Source: Legionella parisiensis
Lineage (GTDB): Bacteria > Pseudomonadota > Gammaproteobacteria > Legionellales > Legionellaceae
Reading direction: 5' to 3'
Assembly: GCF_001467945.1 (NCBI RefSeq)
Contig: NZ_LNYQ01000012.1
Span: 1-64,000 of the forward strand
DNA length: 64,000 bases
Every line of letters begins with the position of its first letter. The stretch's first letter is position 1. The notes below the pieces were generated by a model, which saw only the letters and a list, made by a program, of their open reading frames with translations, made no database searches and was not told the origin of the DNA. Both the position numbers and the translations under genes were made by a program. Of this stretch, positions 1-8,570 are shown piece by piece.

Positions 1-110
1 GTCTCTAAAGTGCCCACACAGTTTGTCTTCTCTCATTCTTAATGAACCCGCCCCGAAGGCGTGCTGCGTATTCTACTGATTTCGCTCTCAGTGTCAAACA
101 CTTTTTTCTT
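1..110 (-). promoter_or_regulatory. rRNA operon promoter and 16S leader (reads off left edge)
   Basis: On the minus strand a -35 box TTGACA (97-92) and a -10 box TAGAAT (75-70) are separated by 16 bases. Upstream, about 98-130, is a run rich in A and T like an UP element, and a GC-rich discriminator follows the -10 box. Downstream (27-10) the transcript reads GACAAACTGTGTGGGCAC, which closely matches the stretch found in the leader of enterobacterial 16S rRNA operons; a boxA-like TTAAGAAT lies just before it. I infer that a 16S rRNA gene begins just left of the window, transcribed leftward and divergent from ffs-dnaX. The rRNA gene itself is not visible. Confidence 0.75.
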
Positions 111-266
111 TTTTTTTAAAAAATTAGCTCATAAAAATGTTTCATTCCACCGATGTACATATATTAATGTAGTGACTTGTTTTAGGAATTCAAGCGTTTA
201 GAGAATTAATTTCCAGTAGATCTGGCTATCCCTATCTTTTTTTGTTAATCTTCACCATTCAACTAT

Positions 267-376
267 GGTGGCTCTATTGGTCCCTTCGCGGCGATAGATT
301 GTGAACCCCGTCAGGCCCGGAAGGGAGCAGCGGTAACGATTGATTCGAGCGCCGAAGTGCGGCTCTTAGAGCTGCC
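267..376 (+). ncRNA. ffs: 4.5S RNA of the signal recognition particle
   Basis: This is the bacterial SRP RNA, which binds Ffh and targets nascent membrane proteins to FtsY and SecYEG. The conserved apical core GTCAGGCCCGGAAGGGAGCAG (310-330) holds the GGAA tetraloop and the symmetric loop bound by the Ffh M domain. The ends pair: GGTGGCTCT (267-275) with AGAGCTGCC (368-376), including two G-U pairs, giving a 110-base hairpin typical of the short gammaproteobacterial form. It lies 21 bases upstream of dnaX on the same strand. Ends were placed by helix pairing and could shift by a few bases. Confidence 0.93.
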
Positions 377-397
377 GCCCAACTTACGAAAACATGT

Positions 398-2053
398 ATG
401 AGCTATCTGGCACTAGCCCGCAAATGGCGACCACGCACCTTTTCCCAACTGGTTGGCCAAGACCACATAAATAAGGCATTAATCAATGCGCTGAATCAGC
501 AACGATTACATCATGCCTACCTTTTTACCGGCACTCGCGGTGTAGGAAAGACTAGTATTGCCCGTATCTTAGCTAAATCACTAAATTGTGAAAAAGGAAT
601 CAGCTCAGACCCCTGCTTACAATGCTCCATCTGTAGCTCAATTGAACAAGGCCGCTTTATCGATTTAATCGAAATTGATGGTGCATCCAAAACTCGAGTT
701 GAGGATACCCGTGATTTATTGGATAACGTACAGTATGCACCAGCTATTGGCCGTTTTAAAATCTATTTAATTGATGAAGTACACATGCTTTCCCAGCATA
801 GTTTTAATGCACTTCTCAAAACTCTTGAAGAGCCGCCAGCGCATGTTAAATTTATTTTAGCTACAACAGATCCACAAAAGCTTCCTGTCACTGTATTATC
901 TCGTTGCTTACAATTTAATCTAAAACACCTGGCTACTGAGTTAATCAGCCATCGGTTACAGTTGATTCTTAATGAAGAACAACTTGATTTTGAAATTGAA
1001 GCTGCAGATATATTGGCACAAGCGGCTCGCGGTAGTATGCGTGATGCCTTAAGTCTTTTAGATCAAGCCATCACGGGTTGTGATAGCCAATTACGTGCAG
1101 ATGATGTCAAAATGATCCTGGGCTATACTCAACAAGACTATGCCCTGGAGATGCTACGTGCATTAGCGGAGCAAAATGCCTCTGCTGTATTAAAAATCAG
1201 CCAGTGTATCTCAATCGAAGGAGGGCATTTTCAGTATGTTCTGGATGAGCTCCTTCACTATCTTCACCAAATAGCAATATATCAAACTATTGGAGATAAT
1301 AATCCGCTGATTAGTCCTCCGCCGGAAATAATCACTCTGGCACAACATATTTCAGCTGAAGACATCCAGCTGTTTTATCAAATTGGACTTAAAGGACGCG
1401 AGGAAATTCATCTCGCTCCAACTTTAGTTATTGGCTTTAATATGACGGTGTTACGAATGCTAACGTTTAGGCCAGTGCCTAAAAAATCACCTCCACCTTT
1501 AGCATCCTATAAAACGTCCTTGCCATCTACGCTACAGTTGCCTCTTTCTCCACAAGAACAGGCACCTTTAAGCGATTCGGAAAAGCAAATTCAGCATCTA
1601 ACGAATTCTGATCCAGATTCAGAGAATAAAGAAGAGACAGAGCAAACGCAGGTCGTTGACCAAGGGGATAGCGATTGGTCAGATATTATACCTCATCTCA
1701 AACTTACAGGCTTAGCACTTAACGCAGCAGAAAATGCAGAATTAGTTGCAAAAAATGGACGCGAGATCACTTTCCGTGTATCCAAAGGGCACCAATCCCT
1801 GTTTACCCCGACGATACTCTCACGTATTGAAATGGCACTAGGTCAATATTATCAAAATCCAGTAAAAATTATTCTTAACAGTGATGAGTCAGTTCAATCC
1901 TCTCCGGCGCAGCAAAAAGAGCAGGCAACACAACAAAAACAGCTTAAAGCAGAAGCTGCATTACACAATGACCCCATGTTTCAGCAACTTCAACAAGAAT
2001 TTTCAGCAGAATTGGTCAAAAATTCTATTGTCCCGCTGAAAGATGACTTATAA
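398..2053 (+). CDS. dnaX: DNA polymerase III subunits gamma/tau
   Basis: Clamp-loader ATPase that loads the beta sliding clamp and, as full-length tau, links the polymerase cores to DnaB. The 551-residue protein has the Walker A motif GTRGVGKT (45-52), the four zinc cysteines C64, C73, C76 and C79, the Walker B motif LIDEVH (about 124-129) and the sensor region ATTDPQKLP. After about residue 360 comes a low-complexity Pro/Gln/Glu-rich linker and then a C-terminal tau-like domain (about 430-551). It precedes ybaB and recR, the standard order. The run AAAAAA at codons 362-363 could allow a -1 slip to a nearby stop and give a short gamma-like product, but it is not the canonical heptamer. Confidence 0.95.
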   Translation: MSYLALARKWRPRTFSQLVGQDHINKALINALNQQRLHHAYLFTGTRGVGKTSIARILAKSLNCEKGISSDPCLQCSICSSIEQGRFIDLIEIDGASKTRVEDTRDLLDNVQYAPAIGRFKIYLIDEVHMLSQHSFNALLKTLEEPPAHVKFILATTDPQKLPVTVLSRCLQFNLKHLATELISHRLQLILNEEQLDFEIEAADILAQAARGSMRDALSLLDQAITGCDSQLRADDVKMILGYTQQDYALEMLRALAEQNASAVLKISQCISIEGGHFQYVLDELLHYLHQIAIYQTIGDNNPLISPPPEIITLAQHISAEDIQLFYQIGLKGREEIHLAPTLVIGFNMTVLRMLTFRPVPKKSPPPLASYKTSLPSTLQLPLSPQEQAPLSDSEKQIQHLTNSDPDSENKEETEQTQVVDQGDSDWSDIIPHLKLTGLALNAAENAELVAKNGREITFRVSKGHQSLFTPTILSRIEMALGQYYQNPVKIILNSDESVQSSPAQQKEQATQQKQLKAEAALHNDPMFQQLQQEFSAELVKNSIVPLKDDL

Positions 2054-2091
2054 TATATCGAATTTAAATCTAAACATATGAGGCCTTAATA

Positions 2092-2436
2092 ATGGATATG
2101 AATCAAAATCTTGGCAACCTGATGAAAGAAGCGCAAAAAATGCAACAACGTATGCAAGAAGCGCAGCAACAGCTAAGTCAATTAGTTGTCACTGGCGAAG
2201 CAGGTGGCGGCATGGTGGTTATTAAAATGAATGGCCGACATGATGCCACTGAAGTGAAAATCAAACCTACAATGATGGAAGAAGATGTAGAAATGTTGGA
2301 AGATTTAGTTGCCGCAGCAATCAACGATGCAGTACGAAAAATTGAAAAAGCATCTAAAGAAAAAATCAGTCAATTAACAGCTGGTCTAAATATTCCAACT
2401 GATTTAATGGGCGGCGATAAGGGCGATAAGGAATAG
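2092..2436 (+). CDS. ybaB: Nucleoid-associated protein YbaB/EbfC family
   Basis: Small dimeric DNA-binding protein of the YbaB/EbfC family, which coats or bridges DNA and is nearly always encoded between dnaX and recR. At 114 residues it has the family length. The N-terminal helix is Met/Gln-rich ([19 protein letters not shown]), followed by the beta strands with [13 protein letters not shown] and the C-terminal helix ending near [10 protein letters not shown]. It starts 38 bases after dnaX and ends 8 bases before recR, so the three genes are probably one operon. A cellular role beyond DNA binding cannot be read from the sequence. Confidence 0.93.
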   Translation: MDMNQNLGNLMKEAQKMQQRMQEAQQQLSQLVVTGEAGGGMVVIKMNGRHDATEVKIKPTMMEEDVEMLEDLVAAAINDAVRKIEKASKEKISQLTAGLNIPTDLMGGDKGDKE

Positions 2437-2444
2437 TCCTAAAG

Positions 2445-3038
2445 ATGGATATGTTAAATCGCTTGGTAGAAGCGCTCCGCTGTCTGCCAGGCGTAGGTCC
2501 AAAATCAGCACAGCGTATGGTGTTTCATTTGCTCCAGCATCAGAGACAGAGAGGGTTACACCTTGCATCGTGTCTAGAGCAAGCAATGAACAACATCCAT
2601 CATTGTGAGCGCTGTGCAAACTATACAGAACAAAAAGTTTGCAGCCTCTGTCAAAATCCAAATCGAGATTCTTCCTTGCTTTGTGTTGTAGAAAGCCCTG
2701 CTGATGTATCTGCCATAGAACAAAGCAATGCCTTTCAAGGTAAGTATTTTGTTCTCATGGGAAAAATATCTCCATTGGATGGGTTAGGACCGGAAGACAT
2801 AGGGTTACCACGACTAAAAAGTCTTATCATACAAGAAGAAATCAAAGAAGTGATATTAGCATTAAGCCCTAGTGTGGAAGGGCAAACCACCATTCATTTC
2901 ATTCACCAGCTTTTGCGTGATTTGTCAGTAAACATTACCCAATTGGCACATGGTATTCCTTCTGGAGGAGAATTAGAATTTTTGGATGGCAATACTATAG
3001 GAAATGCCCTTCGCAATAGAGCAATAATTCATGTTTAA
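2445..3038 (+). CDS. recR: Recombination mediator RecR
   Basis: RecR works with RecO and RecF to load RecA on SSB-coated gaps. The 197-residue protein has the N-terminal helix-hairpin-helix (LPGVGPKSAQRMVFHLL, about 14-30), the zinc finger cysteines C54, C57, C66 and C69, and the Toprim domain beginning at LCVVESPADV (about 79-88). The conserved end (HGIPSGGELEFLD) is complete. It sits 8 bases after ybaB. Its last codons overlap the start of the following DUF547 gene by 8 bases, suggesting translational coupling. Confidence 0.95.
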   Translation: MDMLNRLVEALRCLPGVGPKSAQRMVFHLLQHQRQRGLHLASCLEQAMNNIHHCERCANYTEQKVCSLCQNPNRDSSLLCVVESPADVSAIEQSNAFQGKYFVLMGKISPLDGLGPEDIGLPRLKSLIIQEEIKEVILALSPSVEGQTTIHFIHQLLRDLSVNITQLAHGIPSGGELEFLDGNTIGNALRNRAIIHV

Positions 3039-3882
3039 AACCGTATTCCGCAAACGCAATAAATACATTTTCATAGTGATGCTCCTTGTTTCCGGACTAG
3101 CAAATGCGTCTTTTTACAAGAGCTTATGGCCCAAATGGGCGGTAAATAACCCTCTATCTACAGAAATTATTTCTCATAAACTTTGGCAAGATTTTCTAAA
3201 TCGCCGCATTGTCACGAGTGAAGAAAACATCAATCTGGTTGATTACGCTCATATGACGCAAACAGACCTGAATTTGCTTAAAGATTATTTAAAAAATATG
3301 TCAGAAATTGATATTAATAACTACAACCGCGATGAACAATTAGCCTTTTGGATTAATGTTTACAATGCTCTAACCGTACAAATCATAGCCAATTATTATC
3401 CCGTTACTTCGGTCCAAGAAATTAATATTTCACCCGGGTTATTCAGTATAGGCCCCTGGGGAGCGAATCTAATCACAATTAAAGATACTACATTAACTTT
3501 AGATGACATTAATAATCGCATTATTCGAGCGATCTGGAATGATCCTCGCACCCATTATGCTATAAACAATGGTACTATTGGTGCCCCAAATCTTAGTAGA
3601 AAAATCTATCAGGGTAAACTTATTGAAGAGCAATTAAACCAAGCTGCCTCTACTTACATTAATTCACTTAGAGGTGTAAATGTCATCGAAGGAAAGCTCA
3701 TCATCTCAAAATTATACGACTGGTATGAAGAAGATTTCGGCGGAACCAAGCATGATGTAATCTTTCATTTATTGCAATTTGCGAAAGAGCCATTGTTAAG
3801 CCAACTAAAACATATCAACAGCATCGACAGTTATATTTATAATTGGCATATAAATAGTCCGTCTTCTGATGATCACGAATAA
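3031..3882 (+). CDS. DUF547-family exported protein
   Basis: Recognised as a DUF547 protein by the central block DEQLAFWINVYNALTVQII and the downstream region with the IGAPNLS segment; the biochemical function of the family is unknown to me. The 283-residue product starts with a basic stretch and a hydrophobic segment (about 13-26, IFIVMLLVSGLANAS) that looks like a cleavable signal peptide, so it is probably periplasmic. It overlaps recR by 8 bases and therefore is probably read from the dnaX-ybaB-recR transcript, although DUF547 proteins are not normally part of that operon. No frameshift or truncation is seen. Confidence 0.8.
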   Translation: MFKTVFRKRNKYIFIVMLLVSGLANASFYKSLWPKWAVNNPLSTEIISHKLWQDFLNRRIVTSEENINLVDYAHMTQTDLNLLKDYLKNMSEIDINNYNRDEQLAFWINVYNALTVQIIANYYPVTSVQEINISPGLFSIGPWGANLITIKDTTLTLDDINNRIIRAIWNDPRTHYAINNGTIGAPNLSRKIYQGKLIEEQLNQAASTYINSLRGVNVIEGKLIISKLYDWYEEDFGGTKHDVIFHLLQFAKEPLLSQLKHINSIDSYIYNWHINSPSSDDHE

Positions 3883-3951
3883 ACGCATTATTTTACTTTC
3901 AACCCCAAAACAAGAGTATACTCACCTTCTTGCTGTTATGAGAGTTAGAAA

Positions 3952-4128
3952 ATGAATCGTGGTGGATTTTCATGGAAAAGACTTATTGGCATCTCCGCAC
4001 TTAAAGCCAGAATATCGCGAAAAATTGGTATTCCACTGACACAATCGGGCAGGGAAAGAAAACTGGGAGCCTTAATCATTAAATATTTATGTTCGTTTTT
4101 GTTAGAAGGAAAAAGAAAAAAACGTTAA
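3952..4128 (+). CDS. Small basic protein, 58 residues
   Basis: An ATG-started ORF of 58 codons lies in the otherwise empty stretch after the DUF547 gene. The product is strongly basic. It has a WKRLIGISALKARISRKIGIP block, resembling from memory a class of short conserved hypothetical proteins with a W-x-R-x-x-G-I-S...SRKIGIPLT core, and it ends in a Lys/Arg-rich tail (EGKRKKR). The core composition, the lack of low-complexity drift and the clean stop support a real gene, but the ribosome-binding site is weak. No function is proposed; a homology search with the peptide would decide whether it is conserved. Confidence 0.5.
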   Translation: MNRGGFSWKRLIGISALKARISRKIGIPLTQSGRERKLGALIIKYLCSFLLEGKRKKR

Positions 4129-4340
4129 TTAATCCTTACAGAATCATACTGTGTAAGAAAAACCGCCTAACCATCTCAAAACACGGGAGATGGAATATGT
4201 CGTCAAAAACGTCCTAGTAAGACATCGAACTCAAGCTCTAAATGAAGAATTTATCTTTTGCATCTCCTTTTTGCCCTTTTTTTGAAAAGACTGATAGAAT
4301 TATAAGTATGTAGACGGTAATTGTATTTAACGGGAAGCGT
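4129..4340. other. Intergenic segment with a short inverted repeat
   Basis: There is no gene in this stretch. The inverted repeat CCATCTC (4171-4177) / GAGATGG (4187-4193) could form a 7-bp hairpin, but it lacks a following T-run, so it is not a convincing terminator. A TATAAG/TATGTA region at 4301-4312 and TTGAAA at 4282-4287 lie just upstream of the kinase-like gene, but their spacing does not make a clear sigma-70 promoter. Confidence 0.4.
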
Positions 4341-6254
4341 ATGTTCGCCAAAATTACTGGGTTTATTAGGCAAAAACCAAAACTTCCGCCTAAACGAGAG
4401 ATGCAGTCCCTAACTCCTTTTGAGCCCGGTGCGTTGCCACCTAAGGATATAGAGCGATTTACTACAGAAATAAATATTCTCATAGACAATTATAATCTAG
4501 AAATAAATGACGCTGAAAAGAGAGATTTTTTAAAACAAATACAAACAAAAATTCAAGAGTTCGATTGTAAATATAGACAAAAGCATTTTGCAGAGTCTCC
4601 TGCTTATCGCGAAGCCCATGCATTTTTATTTAAAGAAATACAGCATCAATATGCTAGCTTGGGGGTTACTTCTTTAGTTACCTCTCCAAGCCACTCTTCA
4701 CCACTTTCAGAATTAATTGCCAACATGTCACCTGAAAAGGCAGATAAACTATTAGATATCTTGGTGAACAACACCAGTAAAGGCTTAACGAAGGCAGAGT
4801 TAGTGGCGAAAGATTTCAAGAAAGAGCTAGTGAACCTCTATGAAAAATCTGATAAAAGCCCTGAGGCGGAAGCCTTTCGTAAATTTCTTAAAGAGCATGA
4901 GATTAGTTATTTAGGTGGTGGAAACTCTAAAAATTTTAAAATCACCAATATAAGTGATAATAGCGAACTTGTCCTAAAAGTAGATTATCGCTTAAGCATG
5001 CCGCGAAATGTAGAGACGCATTTACGCGAAAAACTACAGGATAGATTTATCCCGCTACATACGGACAGAATGGCAACATGCTTAGACCGCGCCACTGGGG
5101 ACACAATTACTCGCAGTATTCAGGTTACAGAATATTGTGGAGGAGGAAGTGTAGTCGATCATCGCCAACAATTAAAAAAATGGACTGAAGTAGAAAAATT
5201 CACGGGTGATATTTTTGAACAAATGGCAAGGACCTTGTTAGATATTCAAGAAGCAGGATGCATGTTTCCTGATTCAAAGCTGACCAACTGGCTAATAGAT
5301 GACCTAGACCAAGTGCAAATGGGCGATACTAAGAGTTTTGTTTTTACCGATGAAAAAGGAAAGTATCGCTTAGGACTTCCCCAAAATGCATACGGTAGTT
5401 TTTTAGATACTAAGGGGTTTCGTCCTCCCGAGTTTGATGATTTGATAGCTTACCCAAAGGAAACCACACTTGATGCTGATGCTGTTCATGCATACATTCT
5501 TGGAAAAAACTTGTATATTTATGCCGCCGGCAAAGTTCCTCAGGGACATGACGGTGCAAAATTTGATTTTACTCCACAGATATTTTCAATGATAAACGGC
5601 CCTGCTTATAAGGAATTAATTGTAGGACTGGTTAACCCGGATCCTGCTAAACGCATGCCGGTACGCGAAGCTCTCGATCGATTATTTTTGATTAATAATC
5701 CTGAATTTAAAGATGTTTTTACTGAACTTAAAGCCTTGAAATTTGGTAAAGATGATAAAATGATGAGGCAATATATAAACGAGAAACAAGAACTGATTAA
5801 TGGTACCTATGGAAGAGAAGCTCGACAAACAATTTTACTCGATTTACAAAGAACGGTCAGTGCTTTGAAAGCCGAAGATGGTCCTGTTCAAAAGATACGA
5901 TCTGAAATTAGCAAATTTAGAGAAGGAGTCGGTCCATTTACAGTAGGAAAAAATGCGAAGGCAGAAAGAATTGAGCGAGAAATGAGCAAATTATCAGTAG
6001 AAGAGCGCTTGCACTTTTTTGATTCTCCAAAATCGCAAGAGGTAATGAAAGCACTGGCTTCTCATCGCCATTGGGGCAAAGGCGGTAAAGTCTATTTTAC
6101 AGAAAACCATGAAATTGACTCTAAGAAAGCGGCCAAAAGCTTTCAAGATTTCAAAAAGCAATTTCATGAACAAATAAAGCCGAAACATCAAAAAGCAAAA
6201 GAAGAGGACCTTACTGAAAGAGATGAAAATACAAGATCAATCGAGTTTAAATAA
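4341..6254 (+). CDS. Eukaryotic-like protein kinase fold, candidate Dot/Icm effector
   Basis: A 637-residue protein whose middle part follows the protein kinase plan. It has a glycine loop LGGGNSKNF (191-199), an ATP-binding lysine in VLKV (K213), a catalytic loop D311-S-K313-L-T-N316, a metal-binding aspartate in GDTK (D329), a PPEF motif (362-365) in place of APE, and an arginine in NPDPAKR (R438) as in subdomain XI. Two motifs are altered: HRD reads FPD and DFG reads DTK. The N-terminal 180 residues and C-terminal 190 residues are mostly helical and unassigned. There is no signal peptide. Legionella translocates several such kinases, and the EEDLTERDE stretch near the C-terminus fits the acidic signal seen in effectors. 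Effector status and activity are inferences. GGAAG lies just ahead of the start codon. Confidence 0.7.
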   Translation: MFAKITGFIRQKPKLPPKREMQSLTPFEPGALPPKDIERFTTEINILIDNYNLEINDAEKRDFLKQIQTKIQEFDCKYRQKHFAESPAYREAHAFLFKEIQHQYASLGVTSLVTSPSHSSPLSELIANMSPEKADKLLDILVNNTSKGLTKAELVAKDFKKELVNLYEKSDKSPEAEAFRKFLKEHEISYLGGGNSKNFKITNISDNSELVLKVDYRLSMPRNVETHLREKLQDRFIPLHTDRMATCLDRATGDTITRSIQVTEYCGGGSVVDHRQQLKKWTEVEKFTGDIFEQMARTLLDIQEAGCMFPDSKLTNWLIDDLDQVQMGDTKSFVFTDEKGKYRLGLPQNAYGSFLDTKGFRPPEFDDLIAYPKETTLDADAVHAYILGKNLYIYAAGKVPQGHDGAKFDFTPQIFSMINGPAYKELIVGLVNPDPAKRMPVREALDRLFLINNPEFKDVFTELKALKFGKDDKMMRQYINEKQELINGTYGREARQTILLDLQRTVSALKAEDGPVQKIRSEISKFREGVGPFTVGKNAKAERIEREMSKLSVEERLHFFDSPKSQEVMKALASHRHWGKGGKVYFTENHEIDSKKAAKSFQDFKKQFHEQIKPKHQKAKEEDLTERDENTRSIEFK

Positions 6255-6277
6255 TATGATAATTAAAGGACAACAAA

Positions 6278-7453
6278 ATGAATTTTGATTTATTATGCTT
6301 AGAGATAGGAATAAGTGCGGCTCAACCCCTATCTAAAAAATTAGAATTGTTACAAGCATGGTTTCAAAAGAATATATCTACTGAGCTTCATCCCTCAGGA
6401 GGAGAAAACGAGCAGTTTGAACAATACAAACAAGTAACTGAATTTTATTTAGATTTTGTTCATCCAGAATCTGCTCATGATATGAGTAAACCCAATCAAA
6501 ATTTCAATGGCGATAATTTAGTGTCTTTTTTATCTTATATGGGTTTTGATCGTGTTCTTTACTCTTTACAACCCGATAAGACATTATTAAATGCTAAAAA
6601 TACAAATGGATTAACTCCCCTGCATCAAGCCGCTTTGGAAGGGAATATTAATACAGTACAGATGCTACTTTCTTTAGGTGCAGATCCATGCATTATTAAT
6701 AAGCAGAAACAATATCCTTTATTTAGTGCATTGATTTTACCTATTCTGTATGAAGATGAATTACGAGAAAATAAAATAAAAATTTTTAGTTTATTAAAAG
6801 AAAAAGGCAATCAGCTCTTAAATCAAGATAAAAATGGTGATACGGTTTTACATAAAATGGCACAGCACGGTTTTGATTCCTTAATTAAAGAAATTTTAGT
6901 AACTCATGCGGAGCTAGCCTACATACCAAATAAACATACTCATTACCCAATACATACCGCAATTCTAAACGATCAAATTCAATGCGTTATTCCTTTACTG
7001 CACATCAAAGACGGTACTATTTTAGTGGACTCTAGTGGTTGGGCGGCACTACATTATGCCGCTCGCTACGGCAGCCAGGATATCCTCGAAGAGTGTTGCA
7101 AGCTAACTACAAATAAGGACATCCCGGATTTTACAGGGAAAACCCCGTTAATGATTGCTGCTGAATTAGGAAGACTTTCTACAGTACAAATCCTTTTGCA
7201 ACACGGAGCACAAACGAACATTACAGACTCTTCTGGCTTTAGTGTCCTGCATCATGCAGTAAAATCAGGTAATTTAAAGCTAGTCCGTTGGCTCATCGAG
7301 AATACGGATATAGATATTAATGCGAAAGATAACCATAATCTTACACCGCTACAATTGAGTGAAACCAGCCTTAGTGAAACTGGGGATATGGAAAAAATAA
7401 CTGCTTTACTACTAGAGCATGGTGCCAGTGCAACACCGCCAGTTCCCTACTGA
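6278..7453 (+). CDS. Ankyrin-repeat protein, candidate effector
   Basis: A 391-residue protein with about eight ankyrin repeats after an N-terminal region of about 105 residues. Clear repeats start near 109 (NGLTPLHQAALEGN), 186 (NGDTVLHKMAQHG), 253 (SGWAALHYAARYG), 286 (TGKTPLMIAAELG), 319 (SGFSVLHHAVKSG) and 352 (NHNLTPLQLSE). The repeats near 142 and 219 are more degenerate. There is no signal peptide or membrane segment. Ankyrin proteins bind other proteins, and in Legionella many are Dot/Icm substrates that act on host factors. It follows the kinase-like gene by 23 bases on the same strand with an AAAGGA Shine-Dalgarno sequence, so the two are probably co-expressed. I do not recognise a named Ank/Leg ortholog. 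Confidence 0.75.
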   Translation: MNFDLLCLEIGISAAQPLSKKLELLQAWFQKNISTELHPSGGENEQFEQYKQVTEFYLDFVHPESAHDMSKPNQNFNGDNLVSFLSYMGFDRVLYSLQPDKTLLNAKNTNGLTPLHQAALEGNINTVQMLLSLGADPCIINKQKQYPLFSALILPILYEDELRENKIKIFSLLKEKGNQLLNQDKNGDTVLHKMAQHGFDSLIKEILVTHAELAYIPNKHTHYPIHTAILNDQIQCVIPLLHIKDGTILVDSSGWAALHYAARYGSQDILEECCKLTTNKDIPDFTGKTPLMIAAELGRLSTVQILLQHGAQTNITDSSGFSVLHHAVKSGNLKLVRWLIENTDIDINAKDNHNLTPLQLSETSLSETGDMEKITALLLEHGASATPPVPY

Positions 7454-7487
7454 TAGTTGTTCAAAAGGAGCAGCACTCTATTAAAAC

Positions 7488-8570
7488 TCAATCGGTCTGC
7501 TCCATATATTGAAATAATTGCTCCATAACATCTTGAGGAATTGCCTGGATGTATTTATAAATTTTAATTACTCTAAATACCGCATTACGGTGTCGCTGAT
7601 CTATTTCCATATTGGGTTTTGTTACATCATACCGATAAGGTTCAGTAAGCAAATGCCTCTTTCTTAATTCGATACGTAACGCTTCCATAACACAACACAT
7701 GGCATTAAATACCTCAATTACCGCTGATGTTTCTTCGTTATTCAATAAAGGCAACCACTCTAAAGTACCTCCGCTAGTGATATTAAAAAACGTATTGAGT
7801 AAATCATGCGTGTCATTATTGGCAAAATACCCATATAAATCCACACAATCCGCAGTAGTTAGCTGACTGTATAAGTCCACCATTTTTTCTTGAAAAATAA
7901 TCGAACTTTGTTTTGGTTCCAAGTGCTCGGACAGTAAATGGTGCTGTAAAATCATTACTGCATCAATAAAGCGATTCGGATTAAAGCAAAATTTATAAGC
8001 CTGCCTTAGGCCAAACAAACCATCAATCACTCGTTTTGTGCGCGTTAAATTCGAGTTTGGTTTTATTCTTCTCACAGCGGTTTGGATCATTTGCCTAAAC
8101 TCTTCATTTGCTTCAATCATGATGCCCGAGGGCAATTCATCATCATGCAAAAAATAATCGATTTTTGGAATCAAGGCATTTTGCAAAGCAACTTCATACA
8201 ATTGTTGCTGCATTAATTCGATATAGTAATGTAACACTTCCAAACGCATATGAATTGAAACTAACTTTTCAGGATGGATTGCATCTGTAAATAATTGCTC
8301 CGGATGCAACTTATAGAAGAAAATTGTATTAACCAAACCCACGAATTCTGCATTAGAAAAATAATCTAATGCAGCTTGCAACTGTTCCAAATTCCAGTCA
8401 TGTACTACAGCTACTGAATCAATGGAGGACACCCTGCTTCTATTCCAAAAATTAACGAAACCCTCTAACCATACATTAAGCTGTAACGTGGAAAATAATT
8501 GGTGTAATTGATTTGAAGGTGGATGAGCTTGATCCGTGGAAATTGAAAACTTAGCCTTATTTTGCATCAT
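7488..8570 (-). CDS. Unrecognised helical protein
   Basis: No family is recognised. The open frame extends to 8696, but the best start is the ATG at 8570: it has AGGAG about six bases upstream, while the upstream extension is hydrophobic and poorly supported. This gives a 360-residue soluble-looking protein without signal peptide or membrane segments. It is rich in predicted helices with many Leu/Phe/Tyr/His residues and ends EQLFQYMEQTD. It is convergent with the ankyrin gene, and GGAGCAG/CTGCTCC (7467-7473, 7497-7503) forms an inverted repeat across the convergent stop region. It is divergent from the response-regulator-like gene at 8738. It could be an accessory gene or effector; neither is demonstrated. 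Confidence 0.6.
   Translation of the reverse strand: MMQNKAKFSISTDQAHPPSNQLHQLFSTLQLNVWLEGFVNFWNRSRVSSIDSVAVVHDWNLEQLQAALDYFSNAEFVGLVNTIFFYKLHPEQLFTDAIHPEKLVSIHMRLEVLHYYIELMQQQLYEVALQNALIPKIDYFLHDDELPSGIMIEANEEFRQMIQTAVRRIKPNSNLTRTKRVIDGLFGLRQAYKFCFNPNRFIDAVMILQHHLLSEHLEPKQSSIIFQEKMVDLYSQLTTADCVDLYGYFANNDTHDLLNTFFNITSGGTLEWLPLLNNEETSAVIEVFNAMCCVMEALRIELRKRHLLTEPYRYDVTKPNMEIDQRHRNAVFRVIKIYKYIQAIPQDVMEQLFQYMEQTD

Noticed and set aside
4282-4312. Promoter for the kinase-like gene
   Set aside because: TTGAAA and TATAAG are only 13 bases apart, and other -10 candidates are poor, so no promoter is claimed.
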